A DNA stretch of 61,707 nucleotides from Lachnospiraceae bacterium (GCA_003507655.1 DNUZ01000009.1:39832-101538), one strand, 5' to 3'. Positions 6,566 to 16,688 are shown, counted from the stretch's first letter. Numbers and translations: made by a program. The notes: generated by a model not told the origin, from the letters alone.

Positions 6566-9241
6566 CTATTTCACCTTTACGGATTTTACCTTGCCCCATC
6601 CGCTGTAGTATTTCTTTCCGTTGATCTTTTTATAGGAACGTACTCTTACCCGGTAGGTCTTTCTCTTTTTCAGCTTCTTTACGGTTGCCTTTGTGCTTTT
6701 CTTTGATACATTCACACTCTTTACGTTCTTTTTGAACTTTTTGTCCGTGGAATACTGCACCTGATAACCGTCAGCCTTTTTGTCTTTTTTCCACTGTATC
6801 GTGAACTTTTTCTTTCCGGCGGTCAGTTTCTTCATTTCCGGTTTTTTCGGTACACCGTAGACCGTGATCTTTTTCACACACTTACTGTAGGTGGAAGTTG
6901 CCTTTGCCGTTACCGTGATGGTTGCCTTTCCGGTTCCCTTTACGGTTACTTTTCCTTTGCTGTTGACCGTTGCAACTTTCTTGTTACCGGTCTTATAGGT
7001 GATCTTGCCCTTGGCTTTTGGTTTTAAGGTAAAACTCTGTCCGACTGATTTCTTGTATGTGGAAGATACCTTTGTGATCTTCTGCTTTTTCAGTTTATTC
7101 ATAGTGGAAGAGTTCTGTGGTTTTTTTGAATCGGAGGTATTCTGATTATCGTCTTTTTTCTGATTAGTGTCCGGATTTTTAGAATTATCCGTATCGTCTG
7201 GCTGTTCGCCACGGCAGAGGCTGAGCAGTCCTGTTAAAACCGGATTACCGACATACGAACCAATCGGTGTAACATATACATATACACCCTGTGCTGCCTT
7301 TCCATCCGGGAGATAATTATCCTGATACTGTACGGTGTAATCAGTTCCCTCTTTGAATACCGTACCCTTACTGTCTCTCACTACCACGATAGGTTTTACC
7401 GGTGTGGAATCTGTCACCCATACCCGGTCACCATCATTTACAAGGACGTACCAGTCTTCGGTACTCTTATTACCGATAACCTGAAAAGATTTTTGGATTG
7501 CATTTTCATTCTCATCTTTCATGGTTGCCGTTACGGTAACATCACCGGCTGCTTTCCGGTACAGGGTTGCCTTTTCATTATATGCCCCACTGGGTTCCAC
7601 AACGACTTTGGAATCGTCTGAAGAAGTCCATCTAACCGTTTTTGCTAATGCCGTGGTTAATTCCGGCACGGTCTGTAAGCTGACCGTATCACTTTTTCCC
7701 GTATGGATGCACAGGCTGTTTCCTAATACCTGCTGTTTTCCGTCTGCCTGATGATAAATCTCTATACTTGTAGTCGGGACCACGTTCTCAACCGTAAAGC
7801 TGAAAGAGTCTTTTTTATCTTCCCTTGTAACGGTAATGGTGGCTGTTCCCGGTTTGGTGCCGCCTTTGACATAGCCACCGGAGCAAGATGTTTCCGCTTC
7901 ATTATAACGGATACGGTCTTTTGTATCATCTCCCATATAAGCCTCCGGTATGACAATGGCTGCAACAGATGGATCACTGCTTTTCCATGTTACGCAGTCG
8001 GTAGCTGCATCCTGATGTACTCCGAAAAGGTGGATCGTATCGGATGTGATCTGTTTTGATTTATCAGCATATCCCTTTTTCATGGCATTGTAATTGTCAT
8101 AGTTGTTGTTCTGCTGATAGAGTTCTACTGTAGTTGCATCATCCTCTAATGTGGAATTTTTTAACTTATCCATTAATTCAGTCGTTTTCACTTTTACTTT
8201 TGAACCAGATGGCAGGCTGCTAAATGTACCTCTATACATTGTGCAATTTCCTTTTGTGGAAACCCAAAAAGTCATCGGATTTGTCATTTTATGCTTTTTA
8301 TTTACAAAAGAATCACCAGCAGTCATAACTACTGTTTCTGGAATGTATACCGTTGTCAAATATCTTAAATTTGTAAAAGACCAGCCTGCTATTATCTGCG
8401 TCCCATACGGAATTGCATAAGATGCCTCTGTTTTGCTCTGTGGGTAATAAAGTAATGTTGAGTTGCTAAATAATACACCATCCTTCGTCCAAAAAGGAAT
8501 TTCTGATTTTGGCTGTTCAATACTAAATTTTTCACAGGATGTCATGAGCCAAAAAGCATTTTCTCCAATAGATTCTAAACCATTTGGCAAATTGAGTTCT
8601 TTAATACTTTCACATCCCTGTAGGGCACCAGGATATATTGTTTTTACAGAGTCCGGGATGTCTATAGATTCTGCCTGGTCTAATCCATAAAATGCATTTG
8701 TGCCAATAGACGAAATCCCCTTATTAATTACTATTCTTTTTACCTTATCATAGTAAGCATGCCATTCTGCTCCTTCTCCCGGAGACAAGTTATACATCTC
8801 ACCGCTTCCGGATAAGGTCAAAGTGCCTGTGCTTCCATCAAAGTTCCAGGTGATGTTGTCCCCCATGTTGACACCATAGTTGCCGCTTGTAGCTGCGCCC
8901 TGTGCCGGTACATCCTCTATCTCTTCCGGGACAACTGCTGCCTGCAGCTGTTCTTCTGTTTCTGTTAAGTTCTCTGTGACAGCTTCTTTGTTTTCATTGT
9001 CTTCAGGATTCTCCTCTGTGCTTTCCAAAACTTCCTCCGGTTTTTCCGTGTCTGTTCCGGTCTCTGTTTTTTCATCCTGCGTCGGTTCTTCTGACTGCTG
9101 CACTTCTTCTCTGACTGCTGCTTCCATCCCCGTTGTCTCTGTATATTCCGTACTGCTGCTCTCTGCTGCAAATACAATGCTTCCGTTTGAAAAAGTAACT
9201 GCTGCTGCAAGCAGTAATGTTAAAACTCTCTTTCCCTTCAT
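6566..9241 (-). CDS. Secreted BspA-like leucine-rich-repeat surface protein with Ig-like and Fn3 domains
   Basis: 891 residues. A signal peptide (MKGKRVLTLLLAAAVTFSNG, cleavage near VFAA-ES) leads a Glu/Thr-rich linker (~25-115), then BspA-type leucine-rich repeats (~150-300, units such as SIGTNAFYGL and TIYPGALQGC). Middle regions have Ig-like folds (repeats ending VTVTREDK and VTVTATM). Residues ~715-795 are a bacterial Ig-like group 2 domain and ~800-891 a very Lys-rich Fn3-like domain that may bind the wall electrostatically; there is no LPXTG motif. The ATG at 9241 follows GGGAGG; a more upstream ATG would contain the ribosome site. Likely an adhesin or polysaccharide-binding surface protein; the ligand is unknown. 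Confidence 0.85.
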   Translation of the reverse strand: MKGKRVLTLLLAAAVTFSNGSIVFAAESSSTEYTETTGMEAAVREEVQQSEEPTQDEKTETGTDTEKPEEVLESTEENPEDNENKEAVTENLTETEEQLQAAVVPEEIEDVPAQGAATSGNYGVNMGDNITWNFDGSTGTLTLSGSGEMYNLSPGEGAEWHAYYDKVKRIVINKGISSIGTNAFYGLDQAESIDIPDSVKTIYPGALQGCESIKELNLPNGLESIGENAFWLMTSCEKFSIEQPKSEIPFWTKDGVLFSNSTLLYYPQSKTEASYAIPYGTQIIAGWSFTNLRYLTTVYIPETVVMTAGDSFVNKKHKMTNPMTFWVSTKGNCTMYRGTFSSLPSGSKVKVKTTELMDKLKNSTLEDDATTVELYQQNNNYDNYNAMKKGYADKSKQITSDTIHLFGVHQDAATDCVTWKSSDPSVAAIVIPEAYMGDDTKDRIRYNEAETSCSGGYVKGGTKPGTATITVTREDKKDSFSFTVENVVPTTSIEIYHQADGKQQVLGNSLCIHTGKSDTVSLQTVPELTTALAKTVRWTSSDDSKVVVEPSGAYNEKATLYRKAAGDVTVTATMKDENENAIQKSFQVIGNKSTEDWYVLVNDGDRVWVTDSTPVKPIVVVRDSKGTVFKEGTDYTVQYQDNYLPDGKAAQGVYVYVTPIGSYVGNPVLTGLLSLCRGEQPDDTDNSKNPDTNQKKDDNQNTSDSKKPQNSSTMNKLKKQKITKVSSTYKKSVGQSFTLKPKAKGKITYKTGNKKVATVNSKGKVTVKGTGKATITVTAKATSTYSKCVKKITVYGVPKKPEMKKLTAGKKKFTIQWKKDKKADGYQVQYSTDKKFKKNVKSVNVSKKSTKATVKKLKKRKTYRVRVRSYKKINGKKYYSGWGKVKSVKVK

Positions 9242-9873
9242 CTTTGTTCCTCCCATTTTTTTGTGAAGTGGTTTGTTTATCTGTATTTAGTATCTTATTT
9301 TTTCTTTAAATCGTCCTATTAAAATATTTAATGTGACTTTCATATTGAAGCCAACAACAGCACTTACCTACTGGTCAGACATAAACAACGTTTATCTCTA
9401 TCAAAATAAAAACATCTACATCTGTAAATGCTTTTAAATCAAATACATGGCCACTAGTCCTTAACACTAACCTCATTATATATGTATACACTAGCTACCA
9501 TCAAATGCAATATCTCCCCATGATTCACCACATTTTTTTACTTTCATTTGCATAAGATTTTTATCGTTTTACATATTGATTTCACTATCATTTAGAATCT
9601 CTTTGATCTACTTGAAGTTTTCTGCAAACATGATCACACATTTCTCTATGATATATGCATTAATTTACTATTATATTTCTTTATTAAATTTTATTGCAAT
9701 ACTCTCTTATATATTGGAGTCTAAAATTCAATAAGAATACAATCTAATGTAATAATTCTAGTGAAATCTTTACTCTACCCATCTGCGGAACCCCCCTTTC
9801 CTGTTCTGTCCACGCACTCCTTCAACTGTGCCAATTGATATGTTCCACCCTGGACAAGTATTTATTCATAAAT
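9242..9873. other. AT-rich gene-free stretch
   Basis: About 630 bases with no credible gene. It presumably holds the promoter of the surface-protein gene near 9260-9310. The block at 9446-9466 matches 5707-5727 (19 of 21), and the AT-rich 9480-9780 looks like decayed DNA continuing from the neighbouring pseudogene. No tRNA, IS end or CRISPR repeat is seen. Confidence 0.6.
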
Positions 9874-10500
9874 CTACAATTTTAAAAACCTATATTTTCC
9901 GGTACCTAAGCCGGTAACCTTTTCTATGACTTTTGCTTCCTTTAAAACATTCATTACATTTGTAGCCTTAGACTTTGAACATCTAAGCCATTCCATCACA
10001 TTAGCCTGCCCAAATATCGTATCTGTTCCACAATGCTTAAATACCTTCTCAATATTGTTCACAAAAACATCTGTCGCATTTGCTTCTTTTAACAATGGCT
10101 GATATTTTTCAAAAGCATTGCTTACTTTTCTAAAGATTGTGACCTTAAATCCATCTCCAAATTCTTCAAATAACGGATCAGGTAAACCATATTCCTTACA
10201 TCTGCTAATCTGCTAGTACCATTTATTCTAATATAAGAACCATTTTTTTCCCTTCTTTGCAAGATAATATGGTCTTAATTTTCCTGGTACAACATCAATT
10301 AAAAGGACTCTGCTCACCAATTCCGTATACAACACCGGTTTCATCTTCAATTCCTAACATCGCTTGTCCCCCTGTACTGTTAGAAAAAGCAATAATGTCC
10401 TTTAAAAATTTCTCATGATTACTTGGAAGCTTCCGTTGAAATTCTATATTTTTACCTTTTCCAAAATATTCTTTCCTATTAAGTTTAATTATATCATTCG
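9874..10500 (-). pseudogene. Broken AlbA_2/divergent-ATPase type regulator
   Basis: The minus strand encodes, in order but in different frames, an AlbA_2 (Schlafen-like) start (GKNIEFQRKLPSNHEKFLKD, then IIAFSNSTGGQAMLGIEDET, ~10345-10480), a later AlbA piece (GSYIRINGTSRLAD, ~10210-10250), and a C-terminal winged-helix part (CKEYGLPDPLFEEFGDGFKV, then NVMEWLRCSKSKATNVMNVL, ending 9874). Stops and frameshifts separate them, the central helicase/ATPase-like domain is deleted, and no start codon remains. Intact relatives are ~400-500-residue proteins often called ATP-binding or transcriptional regulators. A TTG-initiated 73-residue frame at 9874-10095 is only the tail. Confidence 0.8.
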
Positions 10501-10558
10501 CTTTTTATACTTACAATTGGAACTTTTGATAGAATAAAATCTATTCCCCAACCTTTTA

Positions 10559-10634
10559 TTGAAAAACGAAGTCTATATGGTATAATAATGGCAAACGGAT
10601 CAACATGCCCGCATGATCGACATGATCGATCCGT
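10559..10634 (+). promoter_or_regulatory. asnA promoter and 5'-leader hairpin
   Basis: TTGAAA (10559-10564), 16 bases, TATAAT (10581-10586) form a near-consensus promoter. The leader then contains ACGGATC ... GATCCGT arms (10595-10634) around a duplicated CATGATCGA. The hairpin has no T run and no T-box motif, so its role is unclear; it might stabilise the transcript or bind a regulator. Confidence 0.7.
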
Positions 10635-10667
10635 AACAAAATCAAAATGACAGAATCGAGGATACAT

Positions 10668-11681
10668 ATGGATCACTTAATTATTCCAAAAGATTACAAA
10701 CCCGACCTGAATCTCCATGATACACAGGTTGCCATTAAAACGGTTAAGGACTGCTTTCAGGAACTGTTAGCAGAACGTCTGAATTTAACAAGAGTTTCTG
10801 CTCCACTGTTTGTTGACCCGGATTCGGGATTAAATGACAACTTAAACGGTGTGGAACGCCCGGTTGCTTTTGACATCAAAGAACAGGATGGTAAAATTGC
10901 TGAGATTGTCCACTCCCTTGCAAAATGGAAACGTTATGCGTTAGATAAATATGGTTTTTCCGTTGGCGAAGGACTCTATACGGACATGAATGCTATCCGC
11001 CGCGATGAAGAGACCGACAACATCCACTCTATTTTTGTGGACCAGTGGGATTGGGAAAAGATCATCACTAAGGAAGACCGTAATATCGAGACATTGAAAG
11101 AAACCGTCCGCACCGTATATAAGGTTTTGCGTAAGACGGAAAAATATATGTCCATCAAGTATGATTACATTCAGGAAATCCTTCCAAAGGACATCTTTTT
11201 TATCACCACGCAGGAATTAGAAGATGTATTCCCGGATGTATCTTCTCCAAAGGAACGTGAATATTATATTGCAAAGGCCAAGGGTGCTGTCTGCATCATG
11301 CAGATCGGAGATGTTTTAGAAAATGGCGAGCGCCATGACGGACGTGCTCCGGACTATGATGACTGGAGTCTGAATGCAGATATCGTTGTTTACTATCCGG
11401 TTCTTGATATTGCACTGGAACTTTCTTCCATGGGAATCCGTGTAGATAAGGATGCACTGCTCTCACAGTTAGAAAAAGCCGGCTGCCCGGAACGCGCAGA
11501 GCTTCCTTTCCAGAAAGCAATTATTGAAGAAAAACTTCCATATACCATCGGTGGAGGTATCGGTCAGTCCCGTATCTGTATGTTCTTCTTAAGAAAAGCC
11601 CATATTGGCGAAGTACAGAGTTCGATGTGGCCGGAAGAAGTTGTACAGGAAGCCACTGCACACGAAATTTCTTTATTATAG
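10668..11681 (+). CDS. asnA: Aspartate-ammonia ligase (asparagine synthetase A)
   Basis: AsnA makes free asparagine from aspartate, ammonia and ATP; it is a class II synthetase-fold enzyme related to AspRS/AsnRS. The 337 residues match the family (about 330). Recognisable segments are SAPLFVDPDSGLNDNLNGVERPV (split here by its SAPLF and GVERPV ends), the DMNAIRRDE motif, SIFVDQWDWEK, and the C-terminal GGGIGQSRICMFFL motif 3. The ATG at 10668 follows GAGG with correct spacing; an ATG at 10647 has none. With T-box-controlled aspS-gatCAB 7 kb away, the cell has a tRNA-independent route to asparagine as well as the tRNA-dependent one. Confidence 0.96.
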   Translation: MDHLIIPKDYKPDLNLHDTQVAIKTVKDCFQELLAERLNLTRVSAPLFVDPDSGLNDNLNGVERPVAFDIKEQDGKIAEIVHSLAKWKRYALDKYGFSVGEGLYTDMNAIRRDEETDNIHSIFVDQWDWEKIITKEDRNIETLKETVRTVYKVLRKTEKYMSIKYDYIQEILPKDIFFITTQELEDVFPDVSSPKEREYYIAKAKGAVCIMQIGDVLENGERHDGRAPDYDDWSLNADIVVYYPVLDIALELSSMGIRVDKDALLSQLEKAGCPERAELPFQKAIIEEKLPYTIGGGIGQSRICMFFLRKAHIGEVQSSMWPEEVVQEATAHEISLL

Positions 11682-11702
11682 GCAACGAAAGGGATATATT
11701 TC

Positions 11703-12818
11703 ATGAAAAAATGGATGACTTTTTTATGTATATTGTTGTTATGTAGCAGCCAGACACTGTTATCTGTGTCTGCTGCACCTGCAAAATCTGTATCTTCCAC
11801 TCCTCGCCAAACACAGATTACTGTTCGGACAGCCACAAATTTCAAGACTGAATCAGATGTTAAAAAATTCGTTCAGCTGGCTTCTAAATATAAAATATCT
11901 GTCATCTACTTAAATGTAAAGCAGGATGAGGATGATGAAGTACCGTCCGGTTATGTTTATTATAAGAGTAAGGTTGCACCCATCGCCAAAGGCTACAGGA
12001 ATTTCGATGTTTTAAAATCTATGATTAAAGAAGCTCATAAAAAATCTATCAAAGTCTATGCGTGGGTTCCTCAGTTTCATGACCGTGCAGCATTAAAAAA
12101 GTATCCCAATGCACAGATGAAAACTCTGGTTGGAAAAAAAACTGTGGCTTACAACCAAAATGGTGAATATTTTGTAAATCCTTTAAATAAGAAAATCCAA
12201 AAATATGAGATTTCCATCTTAAAGGAAATCGCTAAAAAATATGATGTTGACGGTATTATTTTAGACTGGCTTCGCTTTGATGATTACAAAATGGATTTGA
12301 GCAAGTCTACCAGAAATGCTTTTAAAAAGAAATATGGCTATGATCCGATAACCATTTCGTTTTCAACCAATAATGCCAAACGCAGACAGTGGAATAGCTG
12401 GAGAACTTCACAGCTTGCATCTTATGTCAAACAGGCTTCTCGTAGTGTCCGGCAAACTAAAAAAGACATTTTACTAGGTGTATTTATTCTCCCTCCAGAG
12501 TTCACAGAATGTGGGCAGGATGTTGGAAAATTTAAGTCGTATATTGATGTTGTTCTGCCAATGTCCTATTACAAGGACTGGGATTTTACTCCTTCCTGGG
12601 TTTATGGGAAAAATTCGGGTATTCTTTACGATACACAAAAAAAAGCAAAAAACACCTCCATTATTCCAACATTTGATTTGCCTTCATCCACACAAAAGGA
12701 TAGTTATAAGACAATTTTCAAAAAGACGCAAAAAAATTATCCTAAGATTAAATGCATAAATTACTTTATTTACGGAAAATGGAAGGAATCCCATTTTAAA
12801 AAAATTGTATATTATTGA
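11703..12818 (+). CDS. Secreted glycosidase-like (TIM-barrel, GHL/DUF4015-like) protein
   Basis: 371 residues with a signal peptide (MKKWMTFLCILLLCSSQTLL, cleavage near VSAAP). The mature part resembles glycoside-hydrolase-like TIM barrels: VIYLNVKQDEDDE (strand 2), VLKSMIKEAHKKSIKVYAWV (helix plus strand), VNPLNKKIQKYEISILKEIA, the acidic strand VDGIILDWLRFDD (~residue 180) and VVLPMSYYKDW. These match the layout of putative glycosyl-hydrolase domains in DUF4015/GHL families. Substrate is unknown; a cell-wall or extracellular polysaccharide is likely. It lies 21 bases behind asnA with an AAAGGGAT ribosome site, so it may be co-transcribed, but a functional link to asparagine synthesis is not obvious. 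Confidence 0.65.
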   Translation: MKKWMTFLCILLLCSSQTLLSVSAAPAKSVSSTPRQTQITVRTATNFKTESDVKKFVQLASKYKISVIYLNVKQDEDDEVPSGYVYYKSKVAPIAKGYRNFDVLKSMIKEAHKKSIKVYAWVPQFHDRAALKKYPNAQMKTLVGKKTVAYNQNGEYFVNPLNKKIQKYEISILKEIAKKYDVDGIILDWLRFDDYKMDLSKSTRNAFKKKYGYDPITISFSTNNAKRRQWNSWRTSQLASYVKQASRSVRQTKKDILLGVFILPPEFTECGQDVGKFKSYIDVVLPMSYYKDWDFTPSWVYGKNSGILYDTQKKAKNTSIIPTFDLPSSTQKDSYKTIFKKTQKNYPKIKCINYFIYGKWKESHFKKIVYY

Positions 12819-12847
12819 AAATTGCAATGTAATTTCTCTTACACAAT

Positions 12848-12895
12848 AAAAAATGAAACCGAAGACTTCATGATTAGTCAACGGTTTCATTTTTT
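12848..12895 (+). terminator. Intrinsic terminator after asnA and the secreted protein
   Basis: Arms AAATGAAACCG and CGGTTTCATTT flank a ~20-base loop and are followed by TTTTTT; the A-rich left side could also serve the minus strand. Confidence 0.85.
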
Positions 12896-13022
12896 GTGCT
12901 ATACCCTATCGTATTACTGCATGATATTAAGTGCCAGCATCATCATAAAGGAATCTCCAATGCATTTGCAGCGGTGCGTGCAGCATAATGGAAATCATAA
13001 GAAAAGCACGATGAAAATATGA

Positions 13023-13778
13023 TTATTTTTTCATTGTTATGCAATCTTCCAGAATTCTTTTTGCATTGGCTACTCTTTCCGCACTCGGCGGACAGACACC
13101 TTCTAACGGATAATCAAGTCCAAGATTTTCCCATTTAAAAATTCCCATGGTATGATACGGCAGAACTTCTACCCGTTCCACACTCTGCAATTCCCTGATA
13201 AATTCTGCCAAACGATACAGATATTCATCTTTATCGTTTCGTTCCGGCACAAGGACATGACGGATCCACATTGGTTTTTTCATATCGGATAAGAGCTGTG
13301 CCATGCGTAAAATATTCCGGTTACTCTGTCCGGTCAATATACGATGCTGCTCTTCATCAATATGTTTGATATCCAATAATACCAGATCCGTATTCTTCAT
13401 CAGTTCTTTCCATTTGGAAAAATAAGGCTCTTGTTCCGTGAACGGATTGCCACTGGTATCTAATGCGGTATGAATTCCCCGCTCTTTTGCTTTTCGGAAT
13501 AACTCATTTAAAAAATCAATCTGTAACAGCGGTTCTCCACCACTTACGGTAATCCCACCTTTTTCTCCCCAGTAGCTGCGGTATCTCCATGCTTTGTCCA
13601 ATAACTCTTCGGCACTGGTCGGCGTTCCTGCATTTTTCTCCCAGGTATCGGGATTGTGGCAGAACTGACACCGCATGGCACAACCGCTTAAAAAAATAAT
13701 GTAACGGACACCCGGTCCATCCACGGAGCCAAAGCTCTCTAGTGAATGGACGTATCCGATATTTTGTTTTGAATTCAT
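13023..13778 (-). CDS. pflA: Pyruvate formate-lyase activating enzyme (radical SAM)
   Basis: 251-residue radical-SAM enzyme that installs the glycyl radical on PflB. The CX3CX2C cluster motif is present as CAMRCQFCHNPDTW (~residues 31-44), preceded by GPGVRYIIFLSGC, and the SAM-binding TVSGGEPLLQ segment is intact (~78). The later DLVLLDIKHID and YHTMG motifs also match PflA. It starts 3 bases after the pflB stop, so the two are translated from one transcript. Oxygen-sensitive like its partner, it indicates mixed-acid/formate fermentation in an anaerobe. Confidence 0.96.
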   Translation of the reverse strand: MNSKQNIGYVHSLESFGSVDGPGVRYIIFLSGCAMRCQFCHNPDTWEKNAGTPTSAEELLDKAWRYRSYWGEKGGITVSGGEPLLQIDFLNELFRKAKERGIHTALDTSGNPFTEQEPYFSKWKELMKNTDLVLLDIKHIDEEQHRILTGQSNRNILRMAQLLSDMKKPMWIRHVLVPERNDKDEYLYRLAEFIRELQSVERVEVLPYHTMGIFKWENLGLDYPLEGVCPPSAERVANAKRILEDCITMKK

Positions 13779-13781
13779 ATA

Positions 13782-16043
13782 TTATAAACTTTCGTGGCAG
13801 GTTCTTGAAATAACATCCATCTGCTGCTCTTTGGTCAGGTCGATGAATTTTACTGCATAGCCGGATACACGAATCGTAAAGTTTGCATACTCTTCTTTTT
13901 CCGGATGCTCCATTGCATCGATTAACTTTTCTTTTCCAAATACATTGACATTTAAGTGGTGTGCGCCCTGGTCAAAGTATCCGTCTAAAACATGTGTCAG
14001 ATTTTCTACACGTTCTTCCGGACTATGTCCTAAAGCATCCGGGTTCATGGTCTGTGTATTGGAAATACCGTCTAACGCATCCTCGTATGGCAGTTTTGCT
14101 ACGGAGTTTAAAGATGCTAACAATCCGTTTGTCTCTGCGCCATAAGATGGGTTGGCTCCCGGTGACAATGGTGTCCATGCTTTTCTTCCATCCGGCATTG
14201 CTCCGGTTGCTTTTCCGTATACAACGTTTGAAGTAATGGTCAGAATGGATGTGGTAGCCTCTGAATCGCGGTAGGTATGAACTTTCTCTAATTTTCTCAT
14301 GAAAGTCTCTAAGAGCCATACGGCAATCTCATCGGCACGCTCATCGTCGTTTCCATATTTCGGGAAATCTCCGGTTGTCTCAAAGTCTACTACCAGTCCG
14401 TCCTCATCGCGGATAGTTTTTACTTTTGCATATTTGATCGCACTTAAGGAGTCTACAACATGGGAGAATCCTGCAATACCGGTTGCAAAGGTACGGCGTA
14501 CTTCGGTATCGATCAATGCTAACTCTGCTGCTTCATAGTAATATTTATCATGCATATAGTGGATCATGTTTAAGGTCTCTACATAGAGTTTTGCCAACCA
14601 GTCCATCATTGCATCGTATTTTTCCATTACTTCTTCATAGTCTAAGTATTCAGAAGTGATCGGACGGTACTTCGGTCCTACCTGATCTTTGTTCTTCTCA
14701 TCTACTCCGCCATTGATCGCATAAAGTAAGCATTTTGCAAGGTTTGCTCTTGCTCCGAAAAACTGGATCTCTTTTCCTGTCTCTGTTGCAGATACGCAGC
14801 AGCAGATAGAATAATCATCTCCCCAGATCGGACGCATTACATCGTCATTCTCATACTGGATAGAACTTGTCTCTACGGAAATATGAGCTGCATATTTCTT
14901 AAAGTTCTCCGGCAGACGGGAAGAATAAAGTACTGTCAGGTTTGGCTCCGGAGAAGGTCCCATATTCTCTAATGTATGTAAGAAACGGTAATCGGTCTTT
15001 GTTACCTGGGAACGTCCGTCGATGCCGATTCCTCCAACCTCTAAGGTTGCCCATACCGGGTCACCGGAGAATAACTGATTATAGGACTCGATTCTTGCGA
15101 ATTTTACCATACGGAATTTCATAGTCATATGGTCGATCAGTTCCTGTGCTTCGCTCTCTGTTAAAATTCCTGCTTTGATATCTCTTTCGATATAAATATC
15201 TAAGAATGTGGAGATACGGCCTACGCTCATTGCTGCACCATTCTGTGTCTTAATGGCTGCAAGATATCCAAAATAGAGCCACTGTACAGCTTCTTTTGCA
15301 TTTTTTGCCGGTACGGAAATATCAAATCCGTAGATCTGTGCCATTTCTTTCATGCCGTTTAATGCACGGATCTGCTCTGCGATCTCCTCACGGATCTGGA
15401 AGTCTTTTCTTCTCATTCCGTGACGCTCTGTTTTTGCAAAGTCTTTTTTCTTAGACTCGATCAAAAAGTCAATACCGTAAAGTGCCACACGGCGGTAATC
15501 GCCTACGATTCTTCCACGGCCGTATGTATCAGGAAGTCCTGTTAAAATGTGGCTGTGACGTGCACGCTTCATCTCCGGTGTGTAGATATCAAACACTGCA
15601 TCGTTATGTGTTTTATGGTATTTTGTAAAAATTTCATGTAATTTTTCACTTGGCTCATAGCCATACATACGGCAGGACTGCTCTGCCATCTTGATTCCGC
15701 CATATGGCATAAAAGCACGTTTTAACGGTTTATCGGTCTGTAAACCGACTACCTGCTCTAAATCTTTTAATCCTTCATCAATGTAACCGGGACCATAAGC
15801 GGTTAAGGAAGATACTACTTCGGTCTCCATATCGAGAACGCCGCCTTTTTTACGCTCTTCCTTCTGTAACTCCTGTAATCTGCCCCATAACTTGTCTGTT
15901 GCCTCGGTGGCTCCTTCTAAGAAAGACTCATCACCTTCATATGGTGTATAGTTGTTCTGGATAAAATCTCTGACATTTACGCCCTCTTTCCAGCGTCTTC
16001 CTTCAAAACCATCCCATTGACTGAATTCCTGCATACTATTCAT
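13782..16043 (-). CDS. pflB: Pyruvate formate-lyase (formate C-acetyltransferase)
   Basis: Glycyl-radical enzyme converting pyruvate and CoA to acetyl-CoA and formate. The 753 residues match PFL. The active-site cysteine pair sits in [13 protein letters not shown] (~residue 420) and the glycyl-radical loop is RVSGYAVKF (~730). These motifs, rather than those of glycerol or choline lyases, plus [16 protein letters not shown] near the N-terminus, identify true PFL. Two ATGs three codons apart (16043 and 16034) share an AAAGGAAAGG ribosome site; the second has the better spacing, so the exact start is uncertain. The promoter carries a Rex-like operator (separate entry). Confidence 0.97.
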   Translation of the reverse strand: MNSMQEFSQWDGFEGRRWKEGVNVRDFIQNNYTPYEGDESFLEGATEATDKLWGRLQELQKEERKKGGVLDMETEVVSSLTAYGPGYIDEGLKDLEQVVGLQTDKPLKRAFMPYGGIKMAEQSCRMYGYEPSEKLHEIFTKYHKTHNDAVFDIYTPEMKRARHSHILTGLPDTYGRGRIVGDYRRVALYGIDFLIESKKKDFAKTERHGMRRKDFQIREEIAEQIRALNGMKEMAQIYGFDISVPAKNAKEAVQWLYFGYLAAIKTQNGAAMSVGRISTFLDIYIERDIKAGILTESEAQELIDHMTMKFRMVKFARIESYNQLFSGDPVWATLEVGGIGIDGRSQVTKTDYRFLHTLENMGPSPEPNLTVLYSSRLPENFKKYAAHISVETSSIQYENDDVMRPIWGDDYSICCCVSATETGKEIQFFGARANLAKCLLYAINGGVDEKNKDQVGPKYRPITSEYLDYEEVMEKYDAMMDWLAKLYVETLNMIHYMHDKYYYEAAELALIDTEVRRTFATGIAGFSHVVDSLSAIKYAKVKTIRDEDGLVVDFETTGDFPKYGNDDERADEIAVWLLETFMRKLEKVHTYRDSEATTSILTITSNVVYGKATGAMPDGRKAWTPLSPGANPSYGAETNGLLASLNSVAKLPYEDALDGISNTQTMNPDALGHSPEERVENLTHVLDGYFDQGAHHLNVNVFGKEKLIDAMEHPEKEEYANFTIRVSGYAVKFIDLTKEQQMDVISRTCHESL

Positions 16044-16079
16044 CCTTTCCTTTCTCGCTAGTATCTCTAATGCAGATTT

Positions 16080-16108
16080 ATTATAACGGATTGTTAAAAA
16101 GATAACAA
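16080..16108 (-). promoter_or_regulatory. pflBA promoter with Rex-type operator
   Basis: On the minus strand TTGTTA (16103-16108), 17 bases, TATAAT (16080-16085). The -35 box is part of TTGTTATCTTTTTAACAA (16091-16108), which differs from the clostridial Rex consensus TTGTTAANNNNTTAACAA at one position. Rex is the NADH/NAD-sensing repressor of fermentation genes; binding here would block the -35 element. Confidence 0.8.
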
Positions 16109-16155
16109 GATGATTAGTGAACAGTTTTTCTCATTATTGGATGAAATCATTTCCA

Positions 16156-16656
16156 TTAATATGCCTGATAACCTGTCTCCTGTAATCTATTATCTTTTTC
16201 TACTACCTGATCTTTCATTTCTTCACTGTATGCTTCTAACTTCTCAAGCAGTGCTGCATCAGAAGTTGCAAGGATCTTTGCTGCAAGGATTCCGGCATTC
16301 TGTCCGCCATTGATCGCTACTGTTGCAACCGGAATACCACTTGGCATCTGTACGATAGAATATAAGGAATCTACTCCTCCTAAATCGGACGTTTTCATTG
16401 GGATTCCGATGACCGGCATTGGAAACAGAGCTGCACACATTCCCGGAAGATGTGCTGCTTTTCCGGCTCCTGCGATGATCACCTTGGTTCCACGCTCTTT
16501 TGCGCCCTTTGCCCATTCAAAGAAAATGTCCGGTTCACGATGTGCAGAAATGATCTTCATCTCATAATCGATCCCGAATCTGTCAAGCATCTCTGCCGCC
16601 TTTGCCATAACAGGCATGTCTGAATCGCTTCCCATTACTATTCCTACTGTTGCCAT
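16156..16656 (-). CDS. purE: N5-carboxyaminoimidazole ribonucleotide mutase
   Basis: PurE class I converts N5-CAIR to CAIR in purine synthesis. The 166 residues include the substrate loop MGSDSDMPVM (~8-17), the catalytic SAHREP (~43) and the GAGKAAHLPGMCAALFPMP segment (~70-90), all hallmarks of the family. It stands without other pur genes; its upstream neighbour is the M29 aminopeptidase, 32 bases away on the same strand. GGAGGAAG precedes the ATG. The enzyme normally depends on PurK, not in this window. Confidence 0.96.
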   Translation of the reverse strand: MATVGIVMGSDSDMPVMAKAAEMLDRFGIDYEMKIISAHREPDIFFEWAKGAKERGTKVIIAGAGKAAHLPGMCAALFPMPVIGIPMKTSDLGGVDSLYSIVQMPSGIPVATVAINGGQNAGILAAKILATSDAALLEKLEAYSEEMKDQVVEKDNRLQETGYQAY

Positions 16657-16688
16657 TTTTTCTTCCTCCTGTTTGTTAAATCTGTATT

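Noticed and set aside
12822..13022. A 66-codon plus-strand frame after the secreted protein
   Set aside because: It covers the intrinsic terminator at 12848-12895 and has no ribosome site.
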